NCBI GenBank assembly: GCA_024397935.1
Contig: CP073743.1
Span: 1,550,001 to 1,614,000 of the forward strand
DNA from: a bacterium SCSIO 12844
GTDB taxonomy: Bacteria; Pseudomonadota; Gammaproteobacteria; Francisellales; Francisellaceae
Reading direction: 5' to 3'
Length of the DNA stretch: 64,000 bases
The position numbers and the translations under genes were made by a program. Below the pieces are notes generated by a model. That model ran no database searches, was not told the DNA's origin, and saw only the letters and a program-made list of their open reading frames with translations. Below are positions 57,040-64,000 of this stretch, in pieces. Position 1 is the stretch's first letter. Every line of letters starts with the position of its first letter.

Positions 57040-57318
57040 TTATTTATTAACCGCATCTTTTAGTTTTTTACCAACGTTAAAGCGAACAACTTTAGATGCT
57101 TTAATTTTCATAGGTTCGCCAGTCTTAGGGTTTCTACCAGTGCGAGCAGGGCGTTTGCTGATTTTAAATGAACCAAAACCGGTTAAACTTATTTCTTTAT
57201 TTTTTTTCAATGCACATTCAACTGCACACTGGAATGACTTAATGACACGATCAGCTTCAGCTTTCGTCTCAACACATTTATTTTTAACCATAAATTCAAT
57301 TAATTCAGTCTTATTCAT
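57040..57318 (-). CDS. hup: HU-family DNA-binding protein
   Basis: The start at 57318 (MNKTELIEF) has GGAGAG upstream and gives 92 aa; an upstream in-frame start at 57345 lacks this. The family signature is complete: GFGSFKISKRPARTGRNPKTGEPMKIKASKVVRFNVGKKLKD, with the DNA-arm residues RNPKTGEPM (Pro at the kink). The sequence is HU-like rather than IHF. It is a nucleoid-associated protein that bends DNA. It is a core gene bordering the small accessory patch. Confidence 0.93.
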   Translation of the reverse strand: MNKTELIEFMVKNKCVETKAEADRVIKSFQCAVECALKKNKEISLTGFGSFKISKRPARTGRNPKTGEPMKIKASKVVRFNVGKKLKDAVNK

Positions 57319-57374
57319 ATGCTCTCTCCAAGTTATTAGATGCAATGTAAAAGATAGATGGGAATTTTAAATTG

Positions 57375-58553
57375 TCAAATTTTATGATGTTTATAATTAA
57401 TGAGTAACATAAACTTTAATATTGCAACCAATATAAAAGTAATCCATAGAGCAAGTAAGATAAAGCTAAAATATGAAATACTTAAATGTGCTTGGATAAA
57501 GCTCCAAATAGCCATTATTACTGAAGTTGTAAAAGTCAATGTAGCTGCGGCTGCACCATGGCCTTTAAAGATTGCTGCCATTGCAGATCCAGTTGATAAT
57601 GGTACAATAAATCCCATAACAAGACATAAAAATAATAAAGCAATTGCAACATTTAACTGATTATGACTTGTAATTGAAATATAAAAAATAGCAATAAGAC
57701 ATAATAAGAGGCTTAAGAGACGGTAACGTTTTTTAGTGGCAATATGTGCAAATTTTCTATAAGTAAAAATCCCTATTAAATAACAGATTGAAGTTAAAAA
57801 GAATATGATATTAAATGTATTTAAATTCATTTTTAATTCGTGAACAAATAAAGGATGTAAATTTTCCATCATTACGCCTAAATAAACAGAAAAAATAAGT
57901 GCAACTAAGAGTACGTTTAAGTTAAATGAACCTTTAGAAAAAATATGTTTAAATCCTGAAAATACTTCTTTTTTAGCTAATTTAGTTGCATGAAGTGCAT
58001 CAAATTTTAATATAGGCAGCATGTATACAAAAAGTAAAACTTCGATTAATGCTGTAATATAAAATACATCTCGCCAAGAGATAATAGCAATTATTTGTGC
58101 TAAAAATGATGCGATAATTGGTGCTAAGATTACACATGCAGAAAGCACTGCAAATGAGCGCTTCATATGATTTTCATCATAAGCATATCGAGATAAGATT
58201 GCTCGAGAAATAGACGAGTAACAACCTGTGCCTAAACCTACTAATATAAACCCAATTAACAGAGAAATATAATTAAATGATAAGCCAAGAATGATTAAAC
58301 CAACAATAGAAATTAATTGTGCATATTTAAGTACATTTTTTGTTCCGAGTATATCTGAAGCACTGGCTAAAGATATAGCAGAGATACTAAAGCTAAGAAA
58401 TAATAAACTAATACCAAGTTGAATTTGACTGATTGATAAGCTTAATGATGCTGCTATATCAGAAATTAATGGCATAGTAATGGTTAGTGTCATATAACCA
58501 ACTAACGTTAGCGCATAAGATCTAGGATTTATTTTTAATTTTGTATCAGTCAT
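57375..58553 (-). CDS. MFS multidrug exporter (Bcr/CflA-like)
   Basis: A 392-aa, 12-helix transporter. The N terminus SYALTLVGYMTLTITMPLISDIAASLSLSISQIQLGISLLFL places an Asp in the TM1 loop as in DHA1 Bcr/CflA drug exporters, followed by SASDILGTKNVLK (motif A variant) and SWRDVFYITALIEVLL (motif C region nearby). It is divergent from a LysR-type regulator, which is the usual control arrangement. Ends with TGA. Substrate unknown. Confidence 0.78.
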   Translation of the reverse strand: MTDTKLKINPRSYALTLVGYMTLTITMPLISDIAASLSLSISQIQLGISLLFLSFSISAISLASASDILGTKNVLKYAQLISIVGLIILGLSFNYISLLIGFILVGLGTGCYSSISRAILSRYAYDENHMKRSFAVLSACVILAPIIASFLAQIIAIISWRDVFYITALIEVLLFVYMLPILKFDALHATKLAKKEVFSGFKHIFSKGSFNLNVLLVALIFSVYLGVMMENLHPLFVHELKMNLNTFNIIFFLTSICYLIGIFTYRKFAHIATKKRYRLLSLLLCLIAIFYISITSHNQLNVAIALLFLCLVMGFIVPLSTGSAMAAIFKGHGAAAATLTFTTSVIMAIWSFIQAHLSISYFSFILLALWITFILVAILKFMLLINYKHHKI

Positions 58554-58666
58554 TGCAAACCCCCTAGATAAGCAAAAATATTATATGATGTGATTATATT
58601 AATAATTTCTTAAAAAGAAATAAATGAGCTAAAATGAAAATATACTTTTCTTATTAGGAAAATATT

Positions 58667-59551
58667 ATGAATTTATATCAATGCTTAGTTAATTTTAAAG
58701 TATTAGTTGAACAAAAAAGTTTTAGTAAAGCGTCATTGGTGATTAACATTAATGTTTCAGCACTAAGTAAACAAATTAAATGGCTTGAACAGTATTTTGA
58801 GGAAAGCTTATTAAATAGAACAACAAGAGAGCAAAAATTAACTTCGGCAGGTGAGGCGGTTTATCAGTTAGCTAAATGTTGGTCTGATGATTTAACTTTG
58901 TTAAAAGATGAACTGATTACATCAAAAGCTGAACCAAAAGGACATTTAAAAATGTCGATACCATCAAGTTTAGGAAGGCCGTTTTTCTTGGACTGTATCA
59001 ATGCTTTTTTAAAAACCTATCCCAAAATAGATATTTATATTGAGTCAGAAAACTCGCCTTATTTATTATTTGATAATAGAGCTGATATTGCTATTTCATC
59101 TTTAAATATAAAACATGGGAAATTGATTCAACATCATATTTTAAATTTAACAAAAGGTGTTTATGCATCAAAAGATTATATAAAAAATAATGCTAAACCA
59201 AAAACACCGAATGATTTAGTGAATTATCAATGTTTAGTAAACTCAAGAGTAAATGAAGATTTAGAGTGGAAATTTAAAGGTTATGATAAAAAAATACAAA
59301 GCTTTAGATTAAATCCTAGGATGGTTTCTACAACTGGTGTAGATATCATTGAAGCAGCAGTTTTTGGTATGGGCTTATGCTGTGTAACTGATATTATCGC
59401 TAAGCCTTATGTTGAGGGTGAACAATTAGTTAAAATTGACTTAGGTATGGAGGTAGAATCAGCTGATATTTACTTATATCATATGCCAAGTTACCCGAAC
59501 TCAATAGTTAGGTTATTTTCAGAATTTATTGTTAAATATTTCCAGTCTTAA
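58667..59551 (+). CDS. LysR-family transcriptional regulator
   Basis: The 294-aa protein has the LysR winged helix at 1-60 (LVEQKSFSKASLVININVSALSKQIKWLEQYFEESLLNRTTREQKLTSAGEAVYQLA). A periplasmic-binding-like effector domain follows (GHLKMSIPSSLGRPFFLDCINAFLKTYPKIDIYIE, then GADIAISSL-type RADIAISSL). It probably regulates the divergent MFS exporter gene from the 113-base region between them. The inducer is unknown. Confidence 0.88.
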   Translation: MNLYQCLVNFKVLVEQKSFSKASLVININVSALSKQIKWLEQYFEESLLNRTTREQKLTSAGEAVYQLAKCWSDDLTLLKDELITSKAEPKGHLKMSIPSSLGRPFFLDCINAFLKTYPKIDIYIESENSPYLLFDNRADIAISSLNIKHGKLIQHHILNLTKGVYASKDYIKNNAKPKTPNDLVNYQCLVNSRVNEDLEWKFKGYDKKIQSFRLNPRMVSTTGVDIIEAAVFGMGLCCVTDIIAKPYVEGEQLVKIDLGMEVESADIYLYHMPSYPNSIVRLFSEFIVKYFQS

Positions 59552-59585
59552 AAGATCAAATCTTAAATAAAGTCGAAGTTTATTA

Positions 59586-59672
59586 TTGACAATTATTAAA
59601 GATGCTTGTTAGTTTATAAATTAAGTTATTAAAAAATTTGTTAAAATATAAAACTTAGGAAGCGATTTAGTA
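59586..59672 (+). promoter_or_regulatory. Probable promoter region of the ilv operon
   Basis: A consensus -35 TTGACA lies at 59586-59591; a weak -10 (TTAGTT at 59609-59614) has 17-base spacing, and TATAAA hexamers occur further down. The leader peptide start follows at 59673. The 311-base gap 59552-59862 is thus fully accounted for by promoter, leader peptide and attenuator. Confidence 0.4.
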
Positions 59673-59756
59673 ATGAACCTTCGCACTAACATGATCAACA
59701 TTATTATTGTGATTATTCTGCTCGTGATTAGACGAACGGAAGGTGCGCGGCTGTGA
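59673..59756 (+). CDS. ilvL: ilv operon leader peptide
   Basis: A 27-codon ORF with AGGAAG ten bases before its ATG. The peptide is MNLRTNMINIIIVIILLVIR followed by RTEGARL. Of its 27 residues, 7 are Ile, 2 Val and 4 Leu, with an unbroken run IIIVIILLVI. This is the sensor of branched-chain aminoacyl-tRNA supply: ribosome stalling in the run leaves the downstream antiterminator free. It ends at TGA 59754-59756, past the antiterminator strand, so a ribosome that finishes covers that strand. Confidence 0.9.
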   Translation: MNLRTNMINIIIVIILLVIRRTEGARL

Positions 59757-59819
59757 ATTAGAAAGAAAGGCCTTAAGAGAAACCCGCATCTTCCAAGTTG
59801 AAGATGCGGGTTTTTTTTT
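59738..59819 (+). terminator. ilv transcription attenuator (antiterminator and terminator)
   Basis: Terminator: AACCCGCATCTTC (59781-59793) pairs perfectly with GAAGATGCGGGTT (59800-59812), loop CAAGTT, then a T9 run at 59811-59819. Antiterminator: GGAAGGTGCG (59738-59747) can pair with CGCATCTTCC (59785-59794) over 10 positions with one G-U, destroying the terminator's 5' arm. A weaker early pairing, ACCTTC (59677-59682) with GAAGGT (59739-59744), would sequester the antiterminator when no ribosome is translating. Confidence 0.93.
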
Positions 59820-59862
59820 GCCTAAAGAAAATGCAATTAAAGGTAGTCTTTAGGAGATTAAA

Positions 59863-61560
59863 ATGAAAATGCGTGGAGCTCAAGCAATTGTCAACTCACT
59901 ATTAGATGAAGAAGTTGAGACGATATTTGGTTATCCTGGTGGTGCAATTATGCCAACTTATGATGCATTGTTTGATCATCAATCAAAGCTTAAGCATGTA
60001 CTGGTTCGTCATGAACAAGCAGCCATACACGGTGCAGTTGGGTATGCTAGAGCAACGGGTAAAACAGGGGTTGTAATTGCAACTTCAGGCCCTGGCGCTA
60101 CTAATCTTATTACAGGAATTACAGATGCTTTAATTGATTCAATTCCAGTTGTTTGTATTACAGGACAAATCTTTAGTGATCTTTTAGGTACAGATGCATT
60201 TCAAGAAGCTGATATTATTGGCATGACGGTTGCTGCTACAAAATGGAACTATCAGATAACTGACCCAGATGAAATACCTGATATTTTCAAAAAAGCATTT
60301 GAAATTGCTAAAAATGGCAGGCCAGGGCCAGTCTTAATTGATATAACCAAAGACGCACAAGTACGTTTAACTGAATATAAAAAAGCAATGACTAATGTGC
60401 ATGCTAAATGGTTAAAAAAACCTTTGATGAATATGAATGATATTTATAAGGCATCAGAATTATTAAATAATGCTCAAAGGCCTTTAATTCTAGCAGGTCA
60501 CGGTGTGATGCTTGCAAAAGCAGAAAAAGAGTTACTTCAATTAGCTGAAAAAGGTGATATACCAATTGCTTGTACATTATTAGGTTTATCCTCTATTAGT
60601 TGTGATCATAGACTTTATAAAGGTATGTTAGGCATGCATGGTAATTTTGCAGCGAATGTTCTATCTAATAAGGCAGATGTAGTTCTTGCAGTTGGCATGC
60701 GATTTGATGATCGTGTTACAGGTAAGCTTGATCAATATTTACCTGATGCAAAGATTATACATATTGAAATTGATTTAGCAGAGATTGATAAAAATGTTAA
60801 ATCAACAGTAGGTATTCATGCTGATGCAAAAGATGCTTTAAGTGCTTTAACACCTTATATAAAGAAAAATACGCATTCTAATTGGCATGATGAATTTTCT
60901 AACTGTTATCAAAAAGAGTTTGAAGTTGTTATTGAAAATGAGACTAGACCTAATTATGGCCCAATTAAAATGGCAGAAGTGGTAGATTTAGTTTCTAAAA
61001 AAACTAAGGGTAATGCATTAATTGTAAGTGATGTGGGTCAGCATCAAATGATTGCAGCACGTTATTATCAGTTTAGAGAATCTAATTTGCATATAACTTC
61101 AGGAGGGCTCGGAACAATGGGTTTTGCACTACCTGCAGCCATTGGTGCAAAAATAGGTTTAGGCGATACGAAAGAAGTAATTGCCATAGCTGGTGATGGT
61201 GGATTTCAAATGAATATTCAAGAGCTAGCAGTTCTCAATCAAGAAAATATTAATTTAAAGATGATCATTTTAAATAATAGTTATTTAGGCATGGTAAGAC
61301 AGTGGCAAGAGCTATTTTTTGAAAAGCGTTATTCATTTACAGAAATATCATCACCTGATTTTGCTAAAGTTGCAGAAGCTTATGGTGTTAAAGGAAAAAT
61401 AGTTAAAGATAGAGAGAATCTTTCTGAAGTATTAGATGAATTTTTAAATTATTCAGGTTCGTATTTATTAGAGGTTGTTGTAGAACAACAAGAAAATGTT
61501 TTTCCAATGGTACCAGCAGGTGCATCAATCAGTAATACTCAATTAAGTGTAGGAGACTAA
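59863..61560 (+). CDS. ilvB: Acetolactate synthase large subunit
   Basis: AHAS condenses pyruvate (or pyruvate and 2-ketobutyrate) to start valine/leucine and isoleucine synthesis, using TPP and FAD. The 565-aa protein has the N-terminal GYPGGAIMPTYDALFD, the TPP-activating Glu in RHEQAAIHGAVGYARATG, the TSGPGATNLITGI block, and the TPP/Mg motif AGDGGFQMNIQELAVL...NNSYLGMVRQWQELFFEKRYS. It is the first structural gene after the attenuator, with the small subunit 1 nt behind. Confidence 0.96.
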   Translation: MKMRGAQAIVNSLLDEEVETIFGYPGGAIMPTYDALFDHQSKLKHVLVRHEQAAIHGAVGYARATGKTGVVIATSGPGATNLITGITDALIDSIPVVCITGQIFSDLLGTDAFQEADIIGMTVAATKWNYQITDPDEIPDIFKKAFEIAKNGRPGPVLIDITKDAQVRLTEYKKAMTNVHAKWLKKPLMNMNDIYKASELLNNAQRPLILAGHGVMLAKAEKELLQLAEKGDIPIACTLLGLSSISCDHRLYKGMLGMHGNFAANVLSNKADVVLAVGMRFDDRVTGKLDQYLPDAKIIHIEIDLAEIDKNVKSTVGIHADAKDALSALTPYIKKNTHSNWHDEFSNCYQKEFEVVIENETRPNYGPIKMAEVVDLVSKKTKGNALIVSDVGQHQMIAARYYQFRESNLHITSGGLGTMGFALPAAIGAKIGLGDTKEVIAIAGDGGFQMNIQELAVLNQENINLKMIILNNSYLGMVRQWQELFFEKRYSFTEISSPDFAKVAEAYGVKGKIVKDRENLSEVLDEFLNYSGSYLLEVVVEQQENVFPMVPAGASISNTQLSVGD

Positions 61561-61561
61561 C

Positions 61562-61864
61562 ATGGTAAATGATCAAATCTACTTTATCTCGATGACAACT
61601 GAAAATGCGCTTTGCGTATTACAAAGAATTGCCTCTGTATTTTCACGCCACCGCATTAACATAGAACAATTAAATGTCTGTGAAACAGTGAATCATGGTA
61701 TTTCTCACTTTAATTTAGTCTTACATGCTTATGATGAAAAAATTCATAAAGTGATTAAACAACTAGCAAAGGTTATTGAGGTAATTGATATTCATATTGC
61801 TAATCAGATGCCAATTGTTAGTCAGGTGCAAAAAGTACAAAAAACAACATTAAAAGTTGCTTAA
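61562..61864 (+). CDS. ilvN: Acetolactate synthase small (regulatory) subunit
   Basis: The 100-aa protein is a single ACT domain (about 5-80: YFISMTTENALCVLQRIASVFSRHRINIEQLNVCE) with a short tail, the length class of IlvN/IlvM rather than the two-domain IlvH. It binds valine and activates and feedback-inhibits the large subunit. Spacing of 1 nt to ilvB gives coupled synthesis. The isozyme letter cannot be decided from sequence alone. Confidence 0.88.
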   Translation: MVNDQIYFISMTTENALCVLQRIASVFSRHRINIEQLNVCETVNHGISHFNLVLHAYDEKIHKVIKQLAKVIEVIDIHIANQMPIVSQVQKVQKTTLKVA

Positions 61865-61909
61865 AATTTAGTTTATTAATCAATCAAAAATAACTTAAGG
61901 AGTTATCAA

Positions 61910-62956
61910 ATGGGTAAGATGATGTTTGGTCAAGTACAAGAGACGGTTGTAACACAAAAAGAGTTTTCACTCGCTAAAGCAAAAGAAGTATTAAAAAATG
62001 ATACGATTGCAATTATTGGCTATGGTGTTCAAGGGCCAGCACAAGCATTAAATTTAAGAGATAATGGATTTAACGTCATTGTTGGGCAACGAAAAAATTC
62101 ACACTCTTGGCAAAAAGCATTAGCTGATGGTTGGGTTGAAGGAGAGTCTCTATTTGAAGTTGATGAAGCAACTAAAAAAGGTACGGTTGTTTGCAACCTA
62201 CTTTCAGATGCAGGTCAAATTACTCAGTGGGATGCAATGAAACAACATTTAACAAAAGGTAAGCTTTTAATGTTTTCTCACGGATTTGCAGTTACTTATA
62301 AAGATAAAACTAAGATTGTACCACCTAGTGATGTCGATGTTGCTTTGGTAGCCCCTAAAGGTTCTGGTCGTAGTGTTCGGTCATTATTTCTTAAAAATAA
62401 AGGTATTAATTCTAGTTATGCTATATTTCAAGATGCAACATCAAATGCAGTTGAAAAGACCTTAGCTTATGGAATTGGTGTTGGTTCTGGCTATCTATTT
62501 GAAACGACATTTGAAAAAGAAGTCTATAGTGATTTAGCAGGTGAGCGTGGTGTATTAATGGGCGCTTTAGCAGGCCTTATTGAAGCACAATATGAAGTTT
62601 TACGTGCCAATGGTCATTCGCCAAGTGAAGCGTTTAATGAGACGGTTGAAGAATTAACACAATCTCTTGTACCTCTAGTTGGTGAAAATGGAATGGACTG
62701 GATGTATGCCAATTGTTCAACTACGGCTCAGCGAGGTGCATTAGACTGGGCGCCTAAATTTAAAGATGCAACTTATGATGTATTTAATGAACTTTATTGT
62801 GAGGTGAAAAATGGTAATGAAGCACAAAGAACAATTGAGAAAAACTCTCAAGAAAACTATCGTTCTGAATTACAGAAAGAGTTGGATGAAATGCACAATA
62901 AAGAAATCTGGCAAGCAGGGAGAACAGTTAGAAGCCTACGTCCAGAAAATGAATAA
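61910..62956 (+). CDS. ilvC: Ketol-acid reductoisomerase, yeast/Bacteroidota-like type
   Basis: KARI rearranges and reduces acetolactate to dihydroxy-isovalerate with NADPH and Mg. The 348-aa protein has the Rossmann loop IIGYGVQGPAQALNLRDNG, SHGFAVTYKDKTKIVPP, VALVAPKGSGRSVRSLFL, the metal-binding DLAGERGVLMGALAGLIEAQYEVL and NETVEELTQSLVPL, ending GRTVRSLRPENE. It is short (class I length). Its wording (LNLRDNG, APKGSGR-[ST]-VRSLF, GINSSYA, RPEN at the end) resembles yeast Ilv5 and Bacteroidota enzymes far more than the long E. coli IlvC. Origin by transfer is possible. Confidence 0.95.
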   Translation: MGKMMFGQVQETVVTQKEFSLAKAKEVLKNDTIAIIGYGVQGPAQALNLRDNGFNVIVGQRKNSHSWQKALADGWVEGESLFEVDEATKKGTVVCNLLSDAGQITQWDAMKQHLTKGKLLMFSHGFAVTYKDKTKIVPPSDVDVALVAPKGSGRSVRSLFLKNKGINSSYAIFQDATSNAVEKTLAYGIGVGSGYLFETTFEKEVYSDLAGERGVLMGALAGLIEAQYEVLRANGHSPSEAFNETVEELTQSLVPLVGENGMDWMYANCSTTAQRGALDWAPKFKDATYDVFNELYCEVKNGNEAQRTIEKNSQENYRSELQKELDEMHNKEIWQAGRTVRSLRPENE

Positions 62957-62992
62957 ATAATAATAAAATAATAAAAATAAGGTAAGTTTGCT

Positions 62993-64000
62993 ATGTATCA
63001 TTTAATCGATTTTAATACCAAAGAAAAAGTAACGACAGATGATTTTGTTTTTGCAGGTGAAGATTCACCCTGGCAAGTTGAAATGGATCTTCAAGCGATT
63101 AAGCAACAAATTAACTTAGATTACTTTATCAATGCACAACCTTGTTTATCTAAGTATTTACCTTTAATGCCGATTAAGCATCATGCTAATTTTGTCTCAT
63201 TAAGAGAAACAGCAACACCATTACTTAAAAGTAAGGTTATTGGTAAACAATTGGGTATTGATTTATATTTTAAAGTCGAAGGTAAAAATCCAACAGGATC
63301 ATTTAAAGACAGAGGTTCAGCTGTTGATATTACGTTAGCAAAAGAGATGGGTGCAAAAGGGATTGTTTTAGCATCAACTGGTAATATGGCAGCATCTTGT
63401 TCATGTTATGCAGCAGCAGCAAATATGCCTTGTTTTATCGTTGTACCTGAAGGGGTATCAATGTCAAAGCTTGCACAAGTAATCTCTTTCGGTGGTAAAA
63501 TTATTCAAATTAAAGGTACCTATAATGATGCAGCAGACTTAGCTTATAACATTGCAAAGTCAAGAAAGTTTTATTTAGCCGGTGATTATGCATTTAGGGT
63601 TGAAGGGCAAAAAACAGCCGCATTTGAAATCATTGACCAATTATTATTTCAGGTGCCAGATGAAGTGGTGGTGCCTGTTGGCTGTGGTACTAATATTACA
63701 GCCTATAAAAAAGGTTTTGATGAATATAATGCACTTGGACTAATCAATCACTTCCCAAAACTGACAGGTGTGCAGGCAACAGGTGCTAACTCACTTGTGA
63801 AGGCGTTTAAAGATAATAAAAGATCAATTACTGCGCTGGATTATGTTGATACGATTGCAACGGCTATTTCTGTACCTTATCCAATTGATGGGGATAAGGC
63901 ATTAGATGCAATTTATCAAACGAAAGGTAATGCAGTAGAAGTAACAGATATAGATATGCTTAAGGCTCAATATGAGCTATCAACTTTAGAAGGTTTATTT
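62993..64000 (+). CDS. thrC: Threonine synthase, N-terminal part (runs off window)
   Basis: The frame opens at ATG 62993 (AAGGTAAG upstream) and is open to the window end, 336 codons. It is a fold-type II PLP enzyme: the PLP Lys is in KNPTGSFKDRGSAVDI, the Ser/Thr-Gly-Asn substrate loop is STGNMAASCSCYAAA, and the phosphate-binding Gly loop is PVGCGTNITAYKKG. An N-terminal extension of about 70 residues precedes the catalytic core, as in threonine synthases. Threonine dehydratase is a less likely alternative. It lies 36 nt behind ilvC, so it is probably controlled by the ilv attenuator, linking threonine supply to isoleucine synthesis. Confidence 0.85.
   Translation, partial: MYHLIDFNTKEKVTTDDFVFAGEDSPWQVEMDLQAIKQQINLDYFINAQPCLSKYLPLMPIKHHANFVSLRETATPLLKSKVIGKQLGIDLYFKVEGKNPTGSFKDRGSAVDITLAKEMGAKGIVLASTGNMAASCSCYAAAANMPCFIVVPEGVSMSKLAQVISFGGKIIQIKGTYNDAADLAYNIAKSRKFYLAGDYAFRVEGQKTAAFEIIDQLLFQVPDEVVVPVGCGTNITAYKKGFDEYNALGLINHFPKLTGVQATGANSLVKAFKDNKRSITALDYVDTIATAISVPYPIDGDKALDAIYQTKGNAVEVTDIDMLKAQYELSTLEGLF

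Noticed and set aside
1-64000. tRNA, rRNA or CRISPR features
   Set aside because: I found no T-loop/acceptor patterns, no rRNA-like blocks and no regularly spaced repeats on either strand by eye; a covariance-model scan would settle this.

Overview
The window is AT-rich DNA, and its core genes look gammaproteobacterial and Francisella-like. Evidence for this is a glycine decarboxylase split into gcvPA and gcvPB, GyrA with Thr at position 83 (E. coli numbering fits exactly), an accD-folC-tsaE cluster, a dxr-bamA cluster and dense AT-rich coding. An RpoS-type sigma factor and a block of effector-like genes argue for a relative of Francisella (for example a Fastidiosibacteraceae-type organism) rather than Francisella itself. 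This placement is inference from gene content; no 16S rRNA gene is present. I saw no tRNA, rRNA or CRISPR array.

Layout. 1-4.8 kb: end of pgl and an RND efflux pump (permease, then adaptor). 4.8-6.7 kb: a two-domain ABM protein divergent from arsR-arsH, around a perfect 40-bp palindrome. 6.7-30.5 kb: housekeeping genes (mutY, folD, MFS transporter, accD-folC-tsaE, rpoS-like, rep, ygfZ, gyrA-dxr, bamA, a small kinase, an AsmA-like fusion protein, an AlaDH-like dehydrogenase), then a secreted GH64-like glucanase and a ProQ/FinO protein. 46.3-54.9 kb: rsmJ, xerC, thiamine pyrophosphokinase, pgi, gcvT-gcvH-gcvPA-gcvPB. 57-64 kb: HU, an MFS exporter with a divergent LysR regulator, and a branched-chain amino acid operon (leader peptide and attenuator, ilvB, ilvN, yeast-like ilvC, thrC running off the end).

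Two accessory regions interrupt this core: a large island from about 30.55 to 46.26 kb between the ProQ gene and rsmJ, and a small one from about 54.9 to 57.0 kb between gcvPB and HU. They hold unrecognised genes plus several that resemble bacterial effectors: a YopT/C58-type cysteine protease, a caspase-fold-like His/Cys protein, a Fic-like protein, a transglutaminase/papain-like protein and a possible ADP-ribosyltransferase. The large island also has large helical proteins with membrane segments, a GNAT acetyltransferase, a truncated tyrosine recombinase, a transposase remnant, a LuxR-type regulator and several decaying genes. No secretion-system gene lies in the window.

The most interesting signals are in the large island. 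First, a short dyad (AGTAC-N3-GTACT and variants) lies about 76-81 nt upstream of the start codon of at least six genes, exactly 80 nt in three of them, with -10-like hexamers about 36 nt downstream of the box start at several sites. This looks like an undescribed regulon with an activator site near -42, and the LuxR-type gene inside the island is the obvious candidate regulator. Second, two otherwise intact frames carry in-frame TGA codons exactly where Trp is plausible (two in a VOC-family gene, one in a small unknown gene), and nearly all island genes end in TAA or TAG. Ordinary nonsense decay remains the simplest explanation, but UGA readthrough deserves a check. Outside the island, the ilv leader is a textbook attenuator visible base by base.
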